64,000 bases of DNA, from the NCBI GenBank assembly GCA_020635285.1, contig JACKAB010000009.1, positions 213,392 through 277,391 of the forward strand. Direction: 5' to 3'. Each line of letters begins with the position of its first letter. Position 1 is the first letter of the stretch. The translations under genes were made by a program, and so were the position numbers. The stretch is from Ignavibacteriales bacterium. GTDB taxonomy: Bacteria > Bacteroidota > Ignavibacteria > Ignavibacteriales > Melioribacteraceae. A model generated the notes under the pieces. The model was not told where the DNA came from and ran no database searches. It saw only the letters and a program-made list of their open reading frames with translations. Of the stretch, positions 8,542 to 17,454 are shown piece after piece.

Positions 8542-8979
8542 TTAAATGAGTAAGGTTTTTAGCTTTTCTTTTATGGATGCACAGTTTCCAAAACTTTGGT
8601 AAACTTCGCAATCTCTGCAATCTTTATCTTGGCAAGTATTATTTTTATGGTTTAACATCCAACAAGGCTTGTTATAACTTGAGAAAAATTCACAATTTTT
8701 TTTATCTTCTGAAGAACATTTAATAATTGACCAGCATGGAATTAATGCAAGCACTCTTCTTATTCCTTCAATATTAATTTTATCTTCGTTTATTGTTTTT
8801 TTTATACACTTAACTCTCTCTAAATCTTTATCTGAATATAGCCTCTGGTTACTGTTTTTTCTGAAAGGAATTAGCAAACCTTCTCTTTCATACATTCTTA
8901 AAGTATGAACGGAAATATCCAATAATTTTGCTGCATTGCTAATTGTATATATAGGATTGTTTGAATCTATTGTCATCAC
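8542..8979 (-). CDS. MerR-family regulator with cysteine-rich C-terminal domain
   Basis: A 145-residue regulator. Residues about 10-75 are a MerR winged helix with the hallmarks T-I-S-N-A-A-K-L-L, L-R-M-Y-E-R-E-G-L and R-L-Y-S. The C-terminal 65 residues carry eight cysteines (C82, C88, C96, C106, C116, C121, C124, C133), two of them in Cys-Trp pairs (C82-W83 and C106-W107), a layout like the 'two-CW' motif of some sensor proteins. This domain may bind a metal, an Fe-S cluster or haem, or act as a redox switch. It heads the operon with the DUF302-like and FadL genes, and a palindrome 17 bases upstream is a likely operator. Regulator of the operon is inference. Confidence 0.85.
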   Translation of the reverse strand: MMTIDSNNPIYTISNAAKLLDISVHTLRMYEREGLLIPFRKNSNQRLYSDKDLERVKCIKKTINEDKINIEGIRRVLALIPCWSIIKCSSEDKKNCEFFSSYNKPCWMLNHKNNTCQDKDCRDCEVYQSFGNCASIKEKLKTLLI

Positions 8980-8995
8980 TCAACAAAATTTTGAT

Positions 8996-9019
8996 AGTTA
9001 ACATTAGATAATGTCAACT
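8996..9019 (-). promoter_or_regulatory. Palindromic operator overlapping a -35 box of the MerR operon
   Basis: AGTTAACATTA, two bases, then TAATGTCAACT form an 11-bp dyad with one mismatch. Read on the reverse strand it contains TTGACA, a perfect -35 hexamer, and TATCAA lies 15 bases beyond it. MerR proteins bind dyads within or next to their promoters, so this is a likely autoregulatory site. Its closeness to the start codon would give a very short or absent leader. Confidence 0.55.
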
Positions 9020-9150
9020 TTCTTGCCAATTGATAATGATAAATTTATGTCAAAAACAAGGTATTTGTTTTATTTTATCTTAAAAATGAGAAGTAATATT
9101 AGAATATTTTCATTTATGATAGAGGAGGTTGGGAGTTGTTTAGGTTAGCT

Positions 9151-10089
9151 TTATAAAATTGTAGAAATACCAATCCTATGAAGTGAGCCAATTTCACCCA
9201 TTGAAGAGAAAGAATAATCAAAATTATAATCGGAAATCAGAAATCCAAGCCCTAAGTTAAATCCGGCTAAACCAGCGGTTCCGCCCATTTTTAATTCTTT
9301 TCGTTTTTCGTTATCATACCCAAATCTGAGTCTAACAACTTTACTCATTTTGAATTCACCGCCAAAAGTAAACTGCTGAAATCTTTTTCCAAAACTATCA
9401 TAACTTTCGTTAAGTTTATTTAAAGAGGCAAAAAAAGTAAATGGTAAATTTTTAAGAGTTTTAGAAAAACCAAATCTAACATCAAGCGGTAATTTTTCTT
9501 GGTATGAATAATATTGAGTTACTTGTGAACCCAAATTTAATACTGAAAAACCAAAATTCCATCTTTCTTCTGGAATTGAGTAATGTAAACCTAAATCCGC
9601 TGCAAACCCTACTGAGGAGCGATCAGCAATTCCTGAAAAAATGAATTTTACATTAACGCCGTAATAGAAATTCTTATCTAAAGAATTAGAATAACCGACT
9701 AATGCCGCAAATTCACCAGCGCCAAATTCACCGGTTTTAACACCATCAACATTAGCTTCGGTAAAAGTTCCATAATTTATATATTGAATTGCGGTACCAA
9801 ATCTTCCAATTCCTTCAAATTCTTGAGAATACGCAACTGCGGCAGAATTAATATCCAAAAGATGTTTTACAAAAGAAAATGATATAGGGGATTCCGTTAA
9901 ATAACTTAAACCAGCTGGATTATAAAAAATTACATTAGGATCGTCATTATTAGATACAAAACTTCCGGCTAAAGCTGCAGCTCTGGGACTTTGATCAAGT
10001 TTCAAAAAGTTGAAAGTTTCTTGTGCTAAAACTTTTCCAGATAAAAGTATGGCTAATGCAATAATATAAATATTTTTCAATTTTTTCAT
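9151..10089 (-). CDS. porQ: PorQ/PorV-type outer-membrane protein (type IX secretion)
   Basis: A 312-residue beta-barrel protein with a signal peptide (about 1-22). The mature N-terminus has T-F-N-F-L-K-L followed by R-A-A-A-L-A-G-S-F-V and D-D-P-N-V-I-F-Y-N-P-A-G-L, the signature of the PorQ/PorV/UPF0164 group, and the rest is a run of alternating strands. PorQ takes part in the type IX secretion system that exports proteins with C-terminal sorting domains. Two such cargo proteins are encoded in this window. It stands as a single reverse-strand gene, separated by 171 bases from the MerR gene. The PorQ rather than PorV label follows the N-terminal F-N-F-L motif. Confidence 0.75.
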   Translation of the reverse strand: MKKLKNIYIIALAILLSGKVLAQETFNFLKLDQSPRAAALAGSFVSNNDDPNVIFYNPAGLSYLTESPISFSFVKHLLDINSAAVAYSQEFEGIGRFGTAIQYINYGTFTEANVDGVKTGEFGAGEFAALVGYSNSLDKNFYYGVNVKFIFSGIADRSSVGFAADLGLHYSIPEERWNFGFSVLNLGSQVTQYYSYQEKLPLDVRFGFSKTLKNLPFTFFASLNKLNESYDSFGKRFQQFTFGGEFKMSKVVRLRFGYDNEKRKELKMGGTAGLAGFNLGLGFLISDYNFDYSFSSMGEIGSLHRIGISTIL

Positions 10090-10339
10090 ATACTCAAAAT
10101 TTTATAAACTGATTTTAAAGATAAATAAATTTAAAGGCAAGATGTTACCCATTTTTGACCTATTTTATAAAACCAATGAATTAATAATAAATAGGAACTA
10201 TAAACTTTGACAAGTGTAAAAACAAAATCGAATATTAAATAAATTATCGGTCAATTTATTCTACATTTTATTTTGATTTATAATTGGCTATTTTAAAAGC
10301 TAAATTTTTTCTCTTATTTTTAATTTTATTTCATTATAA

Positions 10340-10933
10340 ATGAATTTCAAATTATTTTTATTATCGATTGGCTTGCTCGTAAGTTCAGTAAGTGCGCAGA
10401 CAAAAACCAACTTGGAAGTTGTTGATTCCTTAATTGGATTATCAATTAATAAAATTAGCAATTCAGTTTTGGATAAAAGTAATGAATTTGCTCTAAATTT
10501 TAATTCGCCCGAAGATTACAAAATTTTTAATAACTCAATTGTAGACAAATTACAAAAAAGTGGTTTTAACCTAAGTGAAGAAAAAAATAGAAGTGAAATT
10601 CTTAATTACTCAATTGAAAATATAGCGGTAGATTATTCGGATATGTTTCGTGATGGAATTTTTGGAGAATATTTAATTCAGCGAAATATAAATCTTAATG
10701 GTTCCTATTTTGTAATTTCATCAGGTAATTTGGGCAATGTGAATAATTATGAATATACATTTAAAGACACAGTTGCATTAAATGCTGTAAACTCGCTTCA
10801 AAATATTGCGTATTCATTTACTTCGCCGGAAATTCCAGATGAGCCTTTTTTTTCAAGTTTGGTAGAACCAACAATTGCAGTGGGAACTGCAGCCATTGCC
10901 GTTTATCTGTTTTTTAATATTAGAAGCAAATAA
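10340..10933 (+). CDS. Exported protein with C-terminal membrane segment, unknown
   Basis: I do not recognise this 197-residue protein. It has a clear signal peptide (about 1-19, ending V-S-A-Q), a polar domain of about 150 residues without cysteines, and a hydrophobic stretch near the C-terminus (about 175-192, V-G-T-A-A-I-A-V-Y-L-F-F) followed by R-S-K, so it is probably anchored in the inner membrane with its bulk in the periplasm. It lies alone between the reverse-strand porQ gene and bamD. The 250 bases before it are AT-rich with no structure I can name. Confidence 0.55.
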   Translation: MNFKLFLLSIGLLVSSVSAQTKTNLEVVDSLIGLSINKISNSVLDKSNEFALNFNSPEDYKIFNNSIVDKLQKSGFNLSEEKNRSEILNYSIENIAVDYSDMFRDGIFGEYLIQRNINLNGSYFVISSGNLGNVNNYEYTFKDTVALNAVNSLQNIAYSFTSPEIPDEPFFSSLVEPTIAVGTAAIAVYLFFNIRSK

Positions 10934-10944
10934 ATATTATGTTT

Positions 10945-10965
10945 CGACAAGTTGCAAACTTGTCG
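10945..10965. repeat. Short perfect palindrome (terminator or dispersed repeat)
   Basis: CGACAAGTT (10945-10953) pairs with AACTTGTCG (10957-10965) around a 3-base loop. It follows the stop of the preceding gene by about 11 bases and is more GC-rich than its surroundings. There is no T tract, so a dispersed palindromic repeat is as likely as a terminator. Confidence 0.5.
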
Positions 10966-11092
10966 GCCGAACGGCATGATCTTAATATCTAAAATCATGA
11001 ATTATATTTATTAGATGTAAATAAATTATCAATCATTTTGTATTTAATTAGCTTGTACGTTTTTTAGAAATTTTAAGGAAACAAATTTTAAT

Positions 11093-11845
11093 ATGAAAAA
11101 AATACTAATCATTTTTCTTTCTGCAATATTATTGTGGAATTGCTCATCATCAATTGATACTACAACTTTAACAGCTGAGCAGCATTTAGAATATGCAAAA
11201 AATTTAATGACCGATGGTGATTATGAAGAAGCAATAAGAGAATTTCATTCAATTCTTCTTCAATATACCGGAAGCGCGGTAAACGATGATGCACAATATT
11301 TTTTGGCGTTCACATATTTTAAGAGAGAACAATATTTATTATCTGCTTATGAGTTTAGCAAGTTGATTAGAGATACGCCAGCGAGTGAATTTGTACAAGA
11401 TGCACAATATATGTTGGCTGAATCATATTATGAATTATCCCCGGTTTATCAGCTTGAGCAAAGTTATTCTAAAAAAGCAATTGAAGAATTCCAAGCGTTT
11501 ATTGAATTTTTCCCTACACATCCTAAAGTACCAGAAGCAGAAAAAAAAATAGCTGAACTTTATGGAAAATATGCAGAAAAAGAATATAACGCTGCAAGAA
11601 TTTATGAAAGAATGGAATATTACAATGCGGCGATACAGTATTATGAAAATGTAAAAAATACTTATTTCGATTCTAAATTTGCTCCACTTGCTCATTATAA
11701 GTTAATAGAACTCCTAATTTTGAAAGAACGAAAAGATGAAGCGCTAAGAAATATTGCTGAGTATATTAAAAAATATCCTAACGATGAAAGAGTTGCTGAA
11801 TTACAAGAATTGAATATTGAATTAGAGAAAAAAGCCAATGGCTAA
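11093..11845 (+). CDS. bamD: Outer-membrane assembly lipoprotein BamD
   Basis: A 250-residue lipoprotein. The leader ends at a lipobox (L-L-W-N-C) with the acylated cysteine at position 17. The mature protein is a string of TPR units: A-E-Q-H-L-E-Y-A at 28 onward, D-G-D-Y-E-E-A-I-R-E-F, then A-Q-Y-F-L-A-F-T-Y-F, matching BamD/ComL in order and length. BamD is the essential partner of BamA in inserting beta-barrel proteins, and barrels such as FadL and PorQ in this window would be clients. The last eight bases overlap the next gene, a thioesterase, so the two are translationally coupled. Confidence 0.88.
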   Translation: MKKILIIFLSAILLWNCSSSIDTTTLTAEQHLEYAKNLMTDGDYEEAIREFHSILLQYTGSAVNDDAQYFLAFTYFKREQYLLSAYEFSKLIRDTPASEFVQDAQYMLAESYYELSPVYQLEQSYSKKAIEEFQAFIEFFPTHPKVPEAEKKIAELYGKYAEKEYNAARIYERMEYYNAAIQYYENVKNTYFDSKFAPLAHYKLIELLILKERKDEALRNIAEYIKKYPNDERVAELQELNIELEKKANG

Positions 11846-12314
11846 AAAAAAGTTTGTGAAAGACTCTATTATCACTATGACAGAACTTGTATTACCTCAG
11901 CACACAAATCAGCTTGGTAATCTATTGGGTGGGCAATTAATGCACTGGATTGACATCTGCTGTGCATTATCTGCGGCAAAACATTCCGAAAGAGTTTGCG
12001 TAACTGCTTCGGTTGATAAAATTGATTTTCATGAACCAATAAAACTAGGTGATGTAGTAGTTTTAAAAGCTTCAGTTAATAGAGCATTTAATACTTCTGT
12101 AGAAGTTGGTGTTAAAGTTTACACTGAAAATTTTATTAAAAGAAAACATTTGCACACAAACTCTGCTTATCTTACTTTTGTTGGTGTGGATAAAAATGGA
12201 AAACCCGTTAAAACATTCGAGATAATTCCGGAAACAGAAAATGAAAAGAGGAGATTTGAAGCTGCTCTTAAAAGAAGAAAACAAAGACTTGCCGAACGAA
12301 AACCTAATAGTTAA
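11838..12314 (+). CDS. Hotdog acyl-CoA thioesterase
   Basis: A 158-residue cytosolic hotdog-fold hydrolase of the YciA/acyl-CoA hydrolase type. The N-terminal P-Q-H-T-N-Q-L-G-N-L-L-G-G-Q-L-M motif contains the catalytic Asn/Asp-containing loop and the central helix, and V-D-K-I-D-F-H-E-P-I plus V-G-V-K-V-Y-T-E-N follow as in the family. Members hydrolyse acyl-CoA to free acid and CoA. The start ATG lies within the last codons of bamD. Its C-terminus is lysine/arginine-rich and overlaps the beginning of the next gene. Confidence 0.88.
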   Translation: MAKKKFVKDSIITMTELVLPQHTNQLGNLLGGQLMHWIDICCALSAAKHSERVCVTASVDKIDFHEPIKLGDVVVLKASVNRAFNTSVEVGVKVYTENFIKRKHLHTNSAYLTFVGVDKNGKPVKTFEIIPETENEKRRFEAALKRRKQRLAERKPNS

Positions 12315-14343
12315 AACGTTTTGTTTATTGCTGCTGCTCAGTATTAATCTTTTTTCTCAAACAATTCTTAATAATTTCGGAGTTACCGAAGTGATTAATA
12401 CTTATCCCGGTAATTCAAAATTTTCTTTTATCGATTTTAATCAAGATGGAATTGATGATATCATTGTTTTTGGAAATCAAGAGAAAAATTTTGTACTCCA
12501 CCAAGGATTACCAGATTCAACATTTGCACCAGCCGAGAAGAAATTCTTCTTTTTCCCAATAGATGATTTTAAGTGGCTTACAACATCCAACAACGGAAGT
12601 AATTATTATTTATTTGTCTCGCGTAATAAAAGATTAGCCGGACTTGTCTCTTTTACTTCTAATTCTTCGCTTCAGCTTTTGTTTAAAACTGAATTTAACT
12701 CATATCCGCAATCAATTGATATTATTGACTTGAATGGAGATATGAAAAATGAAGCAATTATTTATGGCCCTAATTTTAATGGTTTAGCAATTATTCAGAA
12801 TAACGGATATAGGTTAAAAGTAAAAAACATATTGGAGCAAAATGTATTTAGAGAAATTACACAGCTTGATTTTAATCAAGATGGAATTGACGATTTAGTT
12901 GCTATTGATATAATGAATAACTCCTTAAAATTTATTGAAAATTTTTCAGAAGATTTTGTTGAAGGAAGAGAAATTAGTTTTGATGCGCAGCTTTCATCAG
13001 TAAAAAAAATATTTTTTGATGATGATGAATTTGCAGATCTTGCTGTTGCAAAAGAGGGTGGAATAGAAATTCTTCTTGGTGATTCTGTGTATTCTTTTAC
13101 AGAAAATTATGTTTATAATTTTAATTTTTTCCCAGAAAGTTTTGAGTTTGATGATTTCAACAATAACGGATTTAAAGATATTGCTCTTATTAACAAAATT
13201 GGTAACGAAATCATTGTTGGATTAAACGGAAAGGATTCTTACAATTCAATTCTATATCATTTTGATGGTATTGTTGATCTAAAGTATTTGAAAAATGCCA
13301 ATATTAATGCTCTACTCTTATTAAGTAAAAAAGGTAAAATTGAAAAATTAAATAAACAAAAAAAATGGAATAGATCTTTCACATATTCAATAGGCGGCAA
13401 ACCCAATAAGATTGGTATTAAGCGATCAATTGATGGAAGTGACGATAAAATACTTTTTACTGATTTAAAAGAAAATGATATCTCAATTCTGTATAAAAAT
13501 AAAAAAGGCGATTTTACAAGAATTATAAAGGAAAAGTTTATTAATCCAATTACAGATTTTAGTTTTTCCCGTAAAACAAATTTGATTGCAGGTTACTCAG
13601 TTAATAATAGACTTATAGAAATTCGTGCAATAGTAACAAAACAAAAAGCAAATGCAAATCAAAATTTTATTTATACAGCATATCCTATTGAAAAATTATT
13701 GATTGATTCCACCGATAGTTTCTATACCTTGCTGAAATCAAAAACCAATTTGTTTTTTCAAAAAATTAGTTTGGATAGCGGACAATATAAAACTAAACCC
13801 CCAGTTCTATTGGATACATCTGTTACCAGTGTTATGGCCAATGGAATCAATGATTTTTATTATTGGCAAAAGACAAACGAAGCTGTAAAATTTCTTAACA
13901 AAAAAGAAAATTTAAGCAATGAAATATTTAGTTTTACATCTCAAGAAAAAGATAAAATAAAAACAATTATTGTTGACAAAGAACGTAAAAATAAATCCGA
14001 ATCTATTCTTACATTAATTCATCAAAATGGAAAAGAAGAATTACTATTATTTGATGGAACAAATAAAAGAAGATTTAAGATAAAATCGCCTTTTTTATTC
14101 GATAATAATTTTGACAGCAGTAATTTTTGGTATAATGTTAATAAAAATAAAGAGCACTTTTTATTTGTGAAGAAAAATAATTTGGTTCAAAAATATAAAA
14201 TGGATTTTCACAGCCAAACCCTTGTTCTTTACAAAGATATCCAAACAAAAAATATCCAAAATTATTTTATTGATAATTTCTTCGGAAAACTTTTTATTGT
14301 TTATACAACTTCGGATAACTTTATAGAATTTAAAAGAATTTAA
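12241..14343 (+). CDS. Secreted FG-GAP/VCBS repeat protein
   Basis: A protein of about 700 residues with an export signal (hydrophobic L-L-L-L-L-S-I-N-L-F-S-Q). At least four calcium-binding-like FG-GAP/VCBS units are visible: D-F-N-Q-D-G-I-D-D, D-L-N-G-D-M-K-N, a second D-F-N-Q-D-G-I-D-D and D-F-N-N-N-G-F-K-D. Such units build beta-propellers on cell-surface proteins. The ATG at 12241 overlaps the thioesterase by 74 bases; a TTG at 12289 would give a more normal signal peptide and a 26-base overlap, so the true start is uncertain. The next gene begins two bases after its stop. No sorting tail was recognised at the C-terminus. Confidence 0.75.
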   Translation: MKRGDLKLLLKEENKDLPNENLIVKTFCLLLLLSINLFSQTILNNFGVTEVINTYPGNSKFSFIDFNQDGIDDIIVFGNQEKNFVLHQGLPDSTFAPAEKKFFFFPIDDFKWLTTSNNGSNYYLFVSRNKRLAGLVSFTSNSSLQLLFKTEFNSYPQSIDIIDLNGDMKNEAIIYGPNFNGLAIIQNNGYRLKVKNILEQNVFREITQLDFNQDGIDDLVAIDIMNNSLKFIENFSEDFVEGREISFDAQLSSVKKIFFDDDEFADLAVAKEGGIEILLGDSVYSFTENYVYNFNFFPESFEFDDFNNNGFKDIALINKIGNEIIVGLNGKDSYNSILYHFDGIVDLKYLKNANINALLLLSKKGKIEKLNKQKKWNRSFTYSIGGKPNKIGIKRSIDGSDDKILFTDLKENDISILYKNKKGDFTRIIKEKFINPITDFSFSRKTNLIAGYSVNNRLIEIRAIVTKQKANANQNFIYTAYPIEKLLIDSTDSFYTLLKSKTNLFFQKISLDSGQYKTKPPVLLDTSVTSVMANGINDFYYWQKTNEAVKFLNKKENLSNEIFSFTSQEKDKIKTIIVDKERKNKSESILTLIHQNGKEELLLFDGTNKRRFKIKSPFLFDNNFDSSNFWYNVNKNKEHFLFVKKNNLVQKYKMDFHSQTLVLYKDIQTKNIQNYFIDNFFGKLFIVYTTSDNFIEFKRI

Positions 14344-14345
14344 GA

Positions 14346-16041
14346 ATGAAAAAAATTATATTCATATTATTTTTAACAAAAATAGCATTTGCACAAAATT
14401 TAGATTCGCTTTATAATGAATTGCTTGTGCAGCATTCAAAAATAAAATCTACCTCACAAACCCAAATACAGAACACTGAAACAAATAAATGTGGATTCGG
14501 TTTAACTGCCTCGGTAAAAGCTCACTTCAATGAATTCAGTTATGAGCAGCAGCAAACGATTGAAGAAATATTAGACCGACCAACTTTGCAGACAAGCATA
14601 GTTTCGCCTTCCGGATTTTTCAGAATTCATTATGACACAACTGGGCAAAATGCACCAACATATAATATTAATGACTTAGCCATTGCTTGCGATTCTGCTT
14701 ATACTTTTGAAGTAACGATTTTGGGTTATCCGGCTCCGCCAAAAGATGGAACAAGCGGAGGGACGACAAATATGACATTTATGTTTTTAATTTAGGCAGG
14801 GAAGTTACGGACAAACAACTCAAGATTTTTCTGTTGGCAGTGGAAAATTTACAAGTTATATTTTTATGGATAATAGTTTTGGTAAAAATGAAGGTTATAA
14901 TACTTATGAAATTAAACGCTGCAAAAGCAACCGCTGCGCACGAGTTTCATCACGCTATTCAATTGGGTAATTATCTTTTTTAAAGATGATGATATTTATT
15001 ATCACGAGCTGACTTCAACAGCAATGGAAGAATTTGTATTTACTGAAGTGAATGATTATTACGCTTATATGCCGGGTTATTTTAATTATACTTCTAATAG
15101 ATTTTTGATCATACTGGATATGATTTAGCAGTTTGCCAATATTTCTGCATCAAAGATTTGGAGATGAAAAAAAAGTCCTAATATTGGTGATAAAATATTA
15201 AAAAAGAGTTGGGAAATTATTAGCGCCTCCAAAATTATAGAGAAAAAAGCAAAGTGTTAATAAAGCTGTAATAGCTCTTTCCTTCAGTCAATTGTTCCAA
15301 GAATTTAGCGAGTTTGAATTATTCATTTTATCAAGAGTTTAATACTTTATTATACCGGCTTTATTTTTATCCGATTATAGAAAAAACCCGGTAAATATTT
15401 TGAAGAAGCAAAATTACCCTTTGGTAAAAATTAACAAAAATCCAGTCATCAAACTGAAAGTACTTTTTATTTTCAGAATCAACTTCAATAAATTATTTGT
15501 TGTTTAGTAGCAGAAAAATTAACGAATTGATACATTATTTGCTTATTTCTAATTCAACTCTGATGTTTTTGGTTTGAGCAAATACTAAAAGCAATTGATT
15601 GTGATTTTACAATTTTTAATTTTTTCATTTCACTGGAACTCTTAGAATTAATGATTTGTATTTTTCTAAAGTTTCTGGTGAGTTTATAAACTCAACTTAT
15701 ATTTATAATAAATATATTCAACTCATTCAGTTTATAAACAATCCGAGGAAATTATAATGAAATTCAATTATCCATATCCACAGCCTTTTGTCTATCAAAA
15801 TAAGGATGAAATTGTAAATTCCCGCTAATGGTGAATCACAAAAAATGTAGAATTAAATATTTTGGTTCTGATATGAATCAAGTATATAATCATGTTTTAA
15901 AAATATTGTGGGTGATCAAAATATTAGTTTTAGCTGGAATGGAAAAGATAATGACGGCAATAAAGTTGCAAGTGGAGTTTATATTTTGTTACCAAATCCG
16001 GCAATAAGATTACCAAAGGTAAGTTTGTTATTTTGAACTAG
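14346..16041 (+). pseudogene. Secreted HEXXH metalloprotease with sorting tail, heavily frameshifted
   Basis: The first frame (14346-14795) gives a signal peptide (M-K-K-I-I-F-I-L-F-L...A-F-A-Q) and a pro-region. Reading on in shifted frames gives G-S-Y-G-Q-T-T-Q-D-F, then A-A-H-E-F-H-H-A-I-Q (HEXXH at 14939-14953), then H-E-L-T-S-T-A-M-E-E-F, a family-like glutamate after the zinc motif. The end encodes G-K-D-N-D-G-N-K-V-A-S-G-V-Y-I and K-I-T-K-G-K-F-V-I-L-N before TAG at 16039-16041, the beta-sandwich tail of type IX secretion cargo. At least five frame changes are needed, more than in any other gene here, so real decay cannot be excluded. It follows the FG-GAP gene by two bases. Confidence 0.7.
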
Positions 16042-16122
16042 TCATAGATTATCATGTTAAAATTATATTGTAAGAGAATTCTAATTATCTAAAATGTCAT
16101 TTCAAAGCAAAATAAATCTTAT

Positions 16123-16755
16123 ATGACCGACTACACACTCTCATTTCAGAACGTTACAAAATTGTTTGGGCGTCGATTAATTTTTAAAGACATTAATGCA
16201 GATTTTTTAAGCGGAAATATTTATGGCTTTTCTGGAAGAAATGGTTCTGGAAAATCAACATTAATTAAAATTGCTGCCGGACTAATTTCACCAACAAGTG
16301 GCAAAATTATTCATTCTGATTCCGGAAAAGAAGTTATTGAAGAAAAGCTTCATAATAAAATTGGCTTTGTTTCGCCTTATCTAGTTTTATACGATGAATT
16401 CAACGCAGAGGAAAATCTCTATCACTTTGCAAAAATTAGGGGCATCAATTATAATCAAGAACGGGTTGAATATTTACTAAATGAATTTGAATTATTTCCA
16501 CGAAGAAACGATTTATTGAAAGGTTATTCAAGCGGAATGAAACAAAGAATGAAATTTATTTTTGCACTTTTACATTCGCCTAATGTTTTGTTCTTTGATG
16601 AACCAACTTCCAATTTAGATACTGCCGGAAAAGATAAAGTTTATGAAATTATTCAAAAAGAAGGGAAAGATAAATTAGTCATTGTCGCTTCAAATGAAGA
16701 AAGTGATTTAGCACTTTGCAGTAAAGTTTTGGAAATTGAAGATTATAAAAAGTAA
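16123..16755 (+). CDS. ABC transporter ATP-binding subunit
   Basis: A 210-residue ATPase with Walker A G-R-N-G-S-G-K-S-T (about 38-46), the signature Y-S-S-G-M-K-Q-R-M, Walker B V-L-F-F-D-E-P-T and a D-loop S-N-L-D. Its small size and sequence resemble CcmA-type haem-export or ABC-2 ATPases. No permease gene is adjacent, so the transported substrate is unknown and the partner must be elsewhere. It starts 81 bases after the broken protease and is followed 44 bases later by the isochorismatase-like gene. Confidence 0.85.
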   Translation: MTDYTLSFQNVTKLFGRRLIFKDINADFLSGNIYGFSGRNGSGKSTLIKIAAGLISPTSGKIIHSDSGKEVIEEKLHNKIGFVSPYLVLYDEFNAEENLYHFAKIRGINYNQERVEYLLNEFELFPRRNDLLKGYSSGMKQRMKFIFALLHSPNVLFFDEPTSNLDTAGKDKVYEIIQKEGKDKLVIVASNEESDLALCSKVLEIEDYKK

Positions 16756-16799
16756 TTTATATGAATTCCATATTTATTATTAACATAAAATAAATACCA

Positions 16800-17363
16800 A
16801 TGAATGAAATAAAAAAACATCCCGCAATATTAAAAAACGAAAATACAGCACTTCTTATTGTTGATATTCAAGAAAGAATAATCAGTGTGATGAGGAAACA
16901 CGAATCATTAATTGAAAATGTCGTGAAATTGGTAAAAGGAATTAAAGTTTTAAATATTCCAATTTTTTATACTGAACAATACCCAAAAGGTTTAGGAAGT
17001 ACTGTTGCTGAAATTAAAAGTGAGCTAAATAATGAATCAATACATAAATTAACATTTAGTTGCTGCGGTGCTGGTGATTTATTCCCTCAATTAAAAAAGC
17101 TTAAAATTAAAAATGTTATTGTATGCGGAGTTGAATCTCACGTTTGTGTTCAACAAACCGTTTTAGATCTGCTTGCCAATAAATTTAAAGTGTACTTGCC
17201 AATAAATGCAATCTCATCAAGAAAAAATATAGATTATAAAACCTCAATCCAACGGATGGAAAAACATGGTGCTGAAATAACCACAATAGAATCAGTATTA
17301 TTTGAACTACTTGAAATTTGTGGAACCAACGATTTCAAAGCAATTTCTTCAATTATAAAGTGA
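16800..17363 (+). CDS. Isochorismatase-family cysteine hydrolase
   Basis: A 187-residue hydrolase with the three catalytic residues of the family in place: D22 in L-I-V-D-I-Q-E, K83 in I-H-K-L-T-F-S, and C116 in E-S-H-V-C-V-Q-Q-T. A cis-peptide motif V-C-G-V-E-S-H precedes the cysteine. It resembles the ISOC1/YcaC-like branch rather than true isochorismatase, so a role with the isochorismate made by menF is not implied. It stands between the ABC ATPase and the TonB-domain protein with no overlap to either. Confidence 0.82.
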   Translation: MNEIKKHPAILKNENTALLIVDIQERIISVMRKHESLIENVVKLVKGIKVLNIPIFYTEQYPKGLGSTVAEIKSELNNESIHKLTFSCCGAGDLFPQLKKLKIKNVIVCGVESHVCVQQTVLDLLANKFKVYLPINAISSRKNIDYKTSIQRMEKHGAEITTIESVLFELLEICGTNDFKAISSIIK

Positions 17364-17454
17364 TTTTATAAAAAAATGGTTTTTTAAGACTAAACAAAAA
17401 CTCGTTTCCCACGATTATCTACTATAAATATTAAATCAATTTTGGGGAAAAAAC

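Noticed and set aside
16800..17363. Isochorismatase for siderophore or salicylate synthesis
   Set aside because: The sequence fits the general cysteine-hydrolase branch, and no siderophore genes are nearby.
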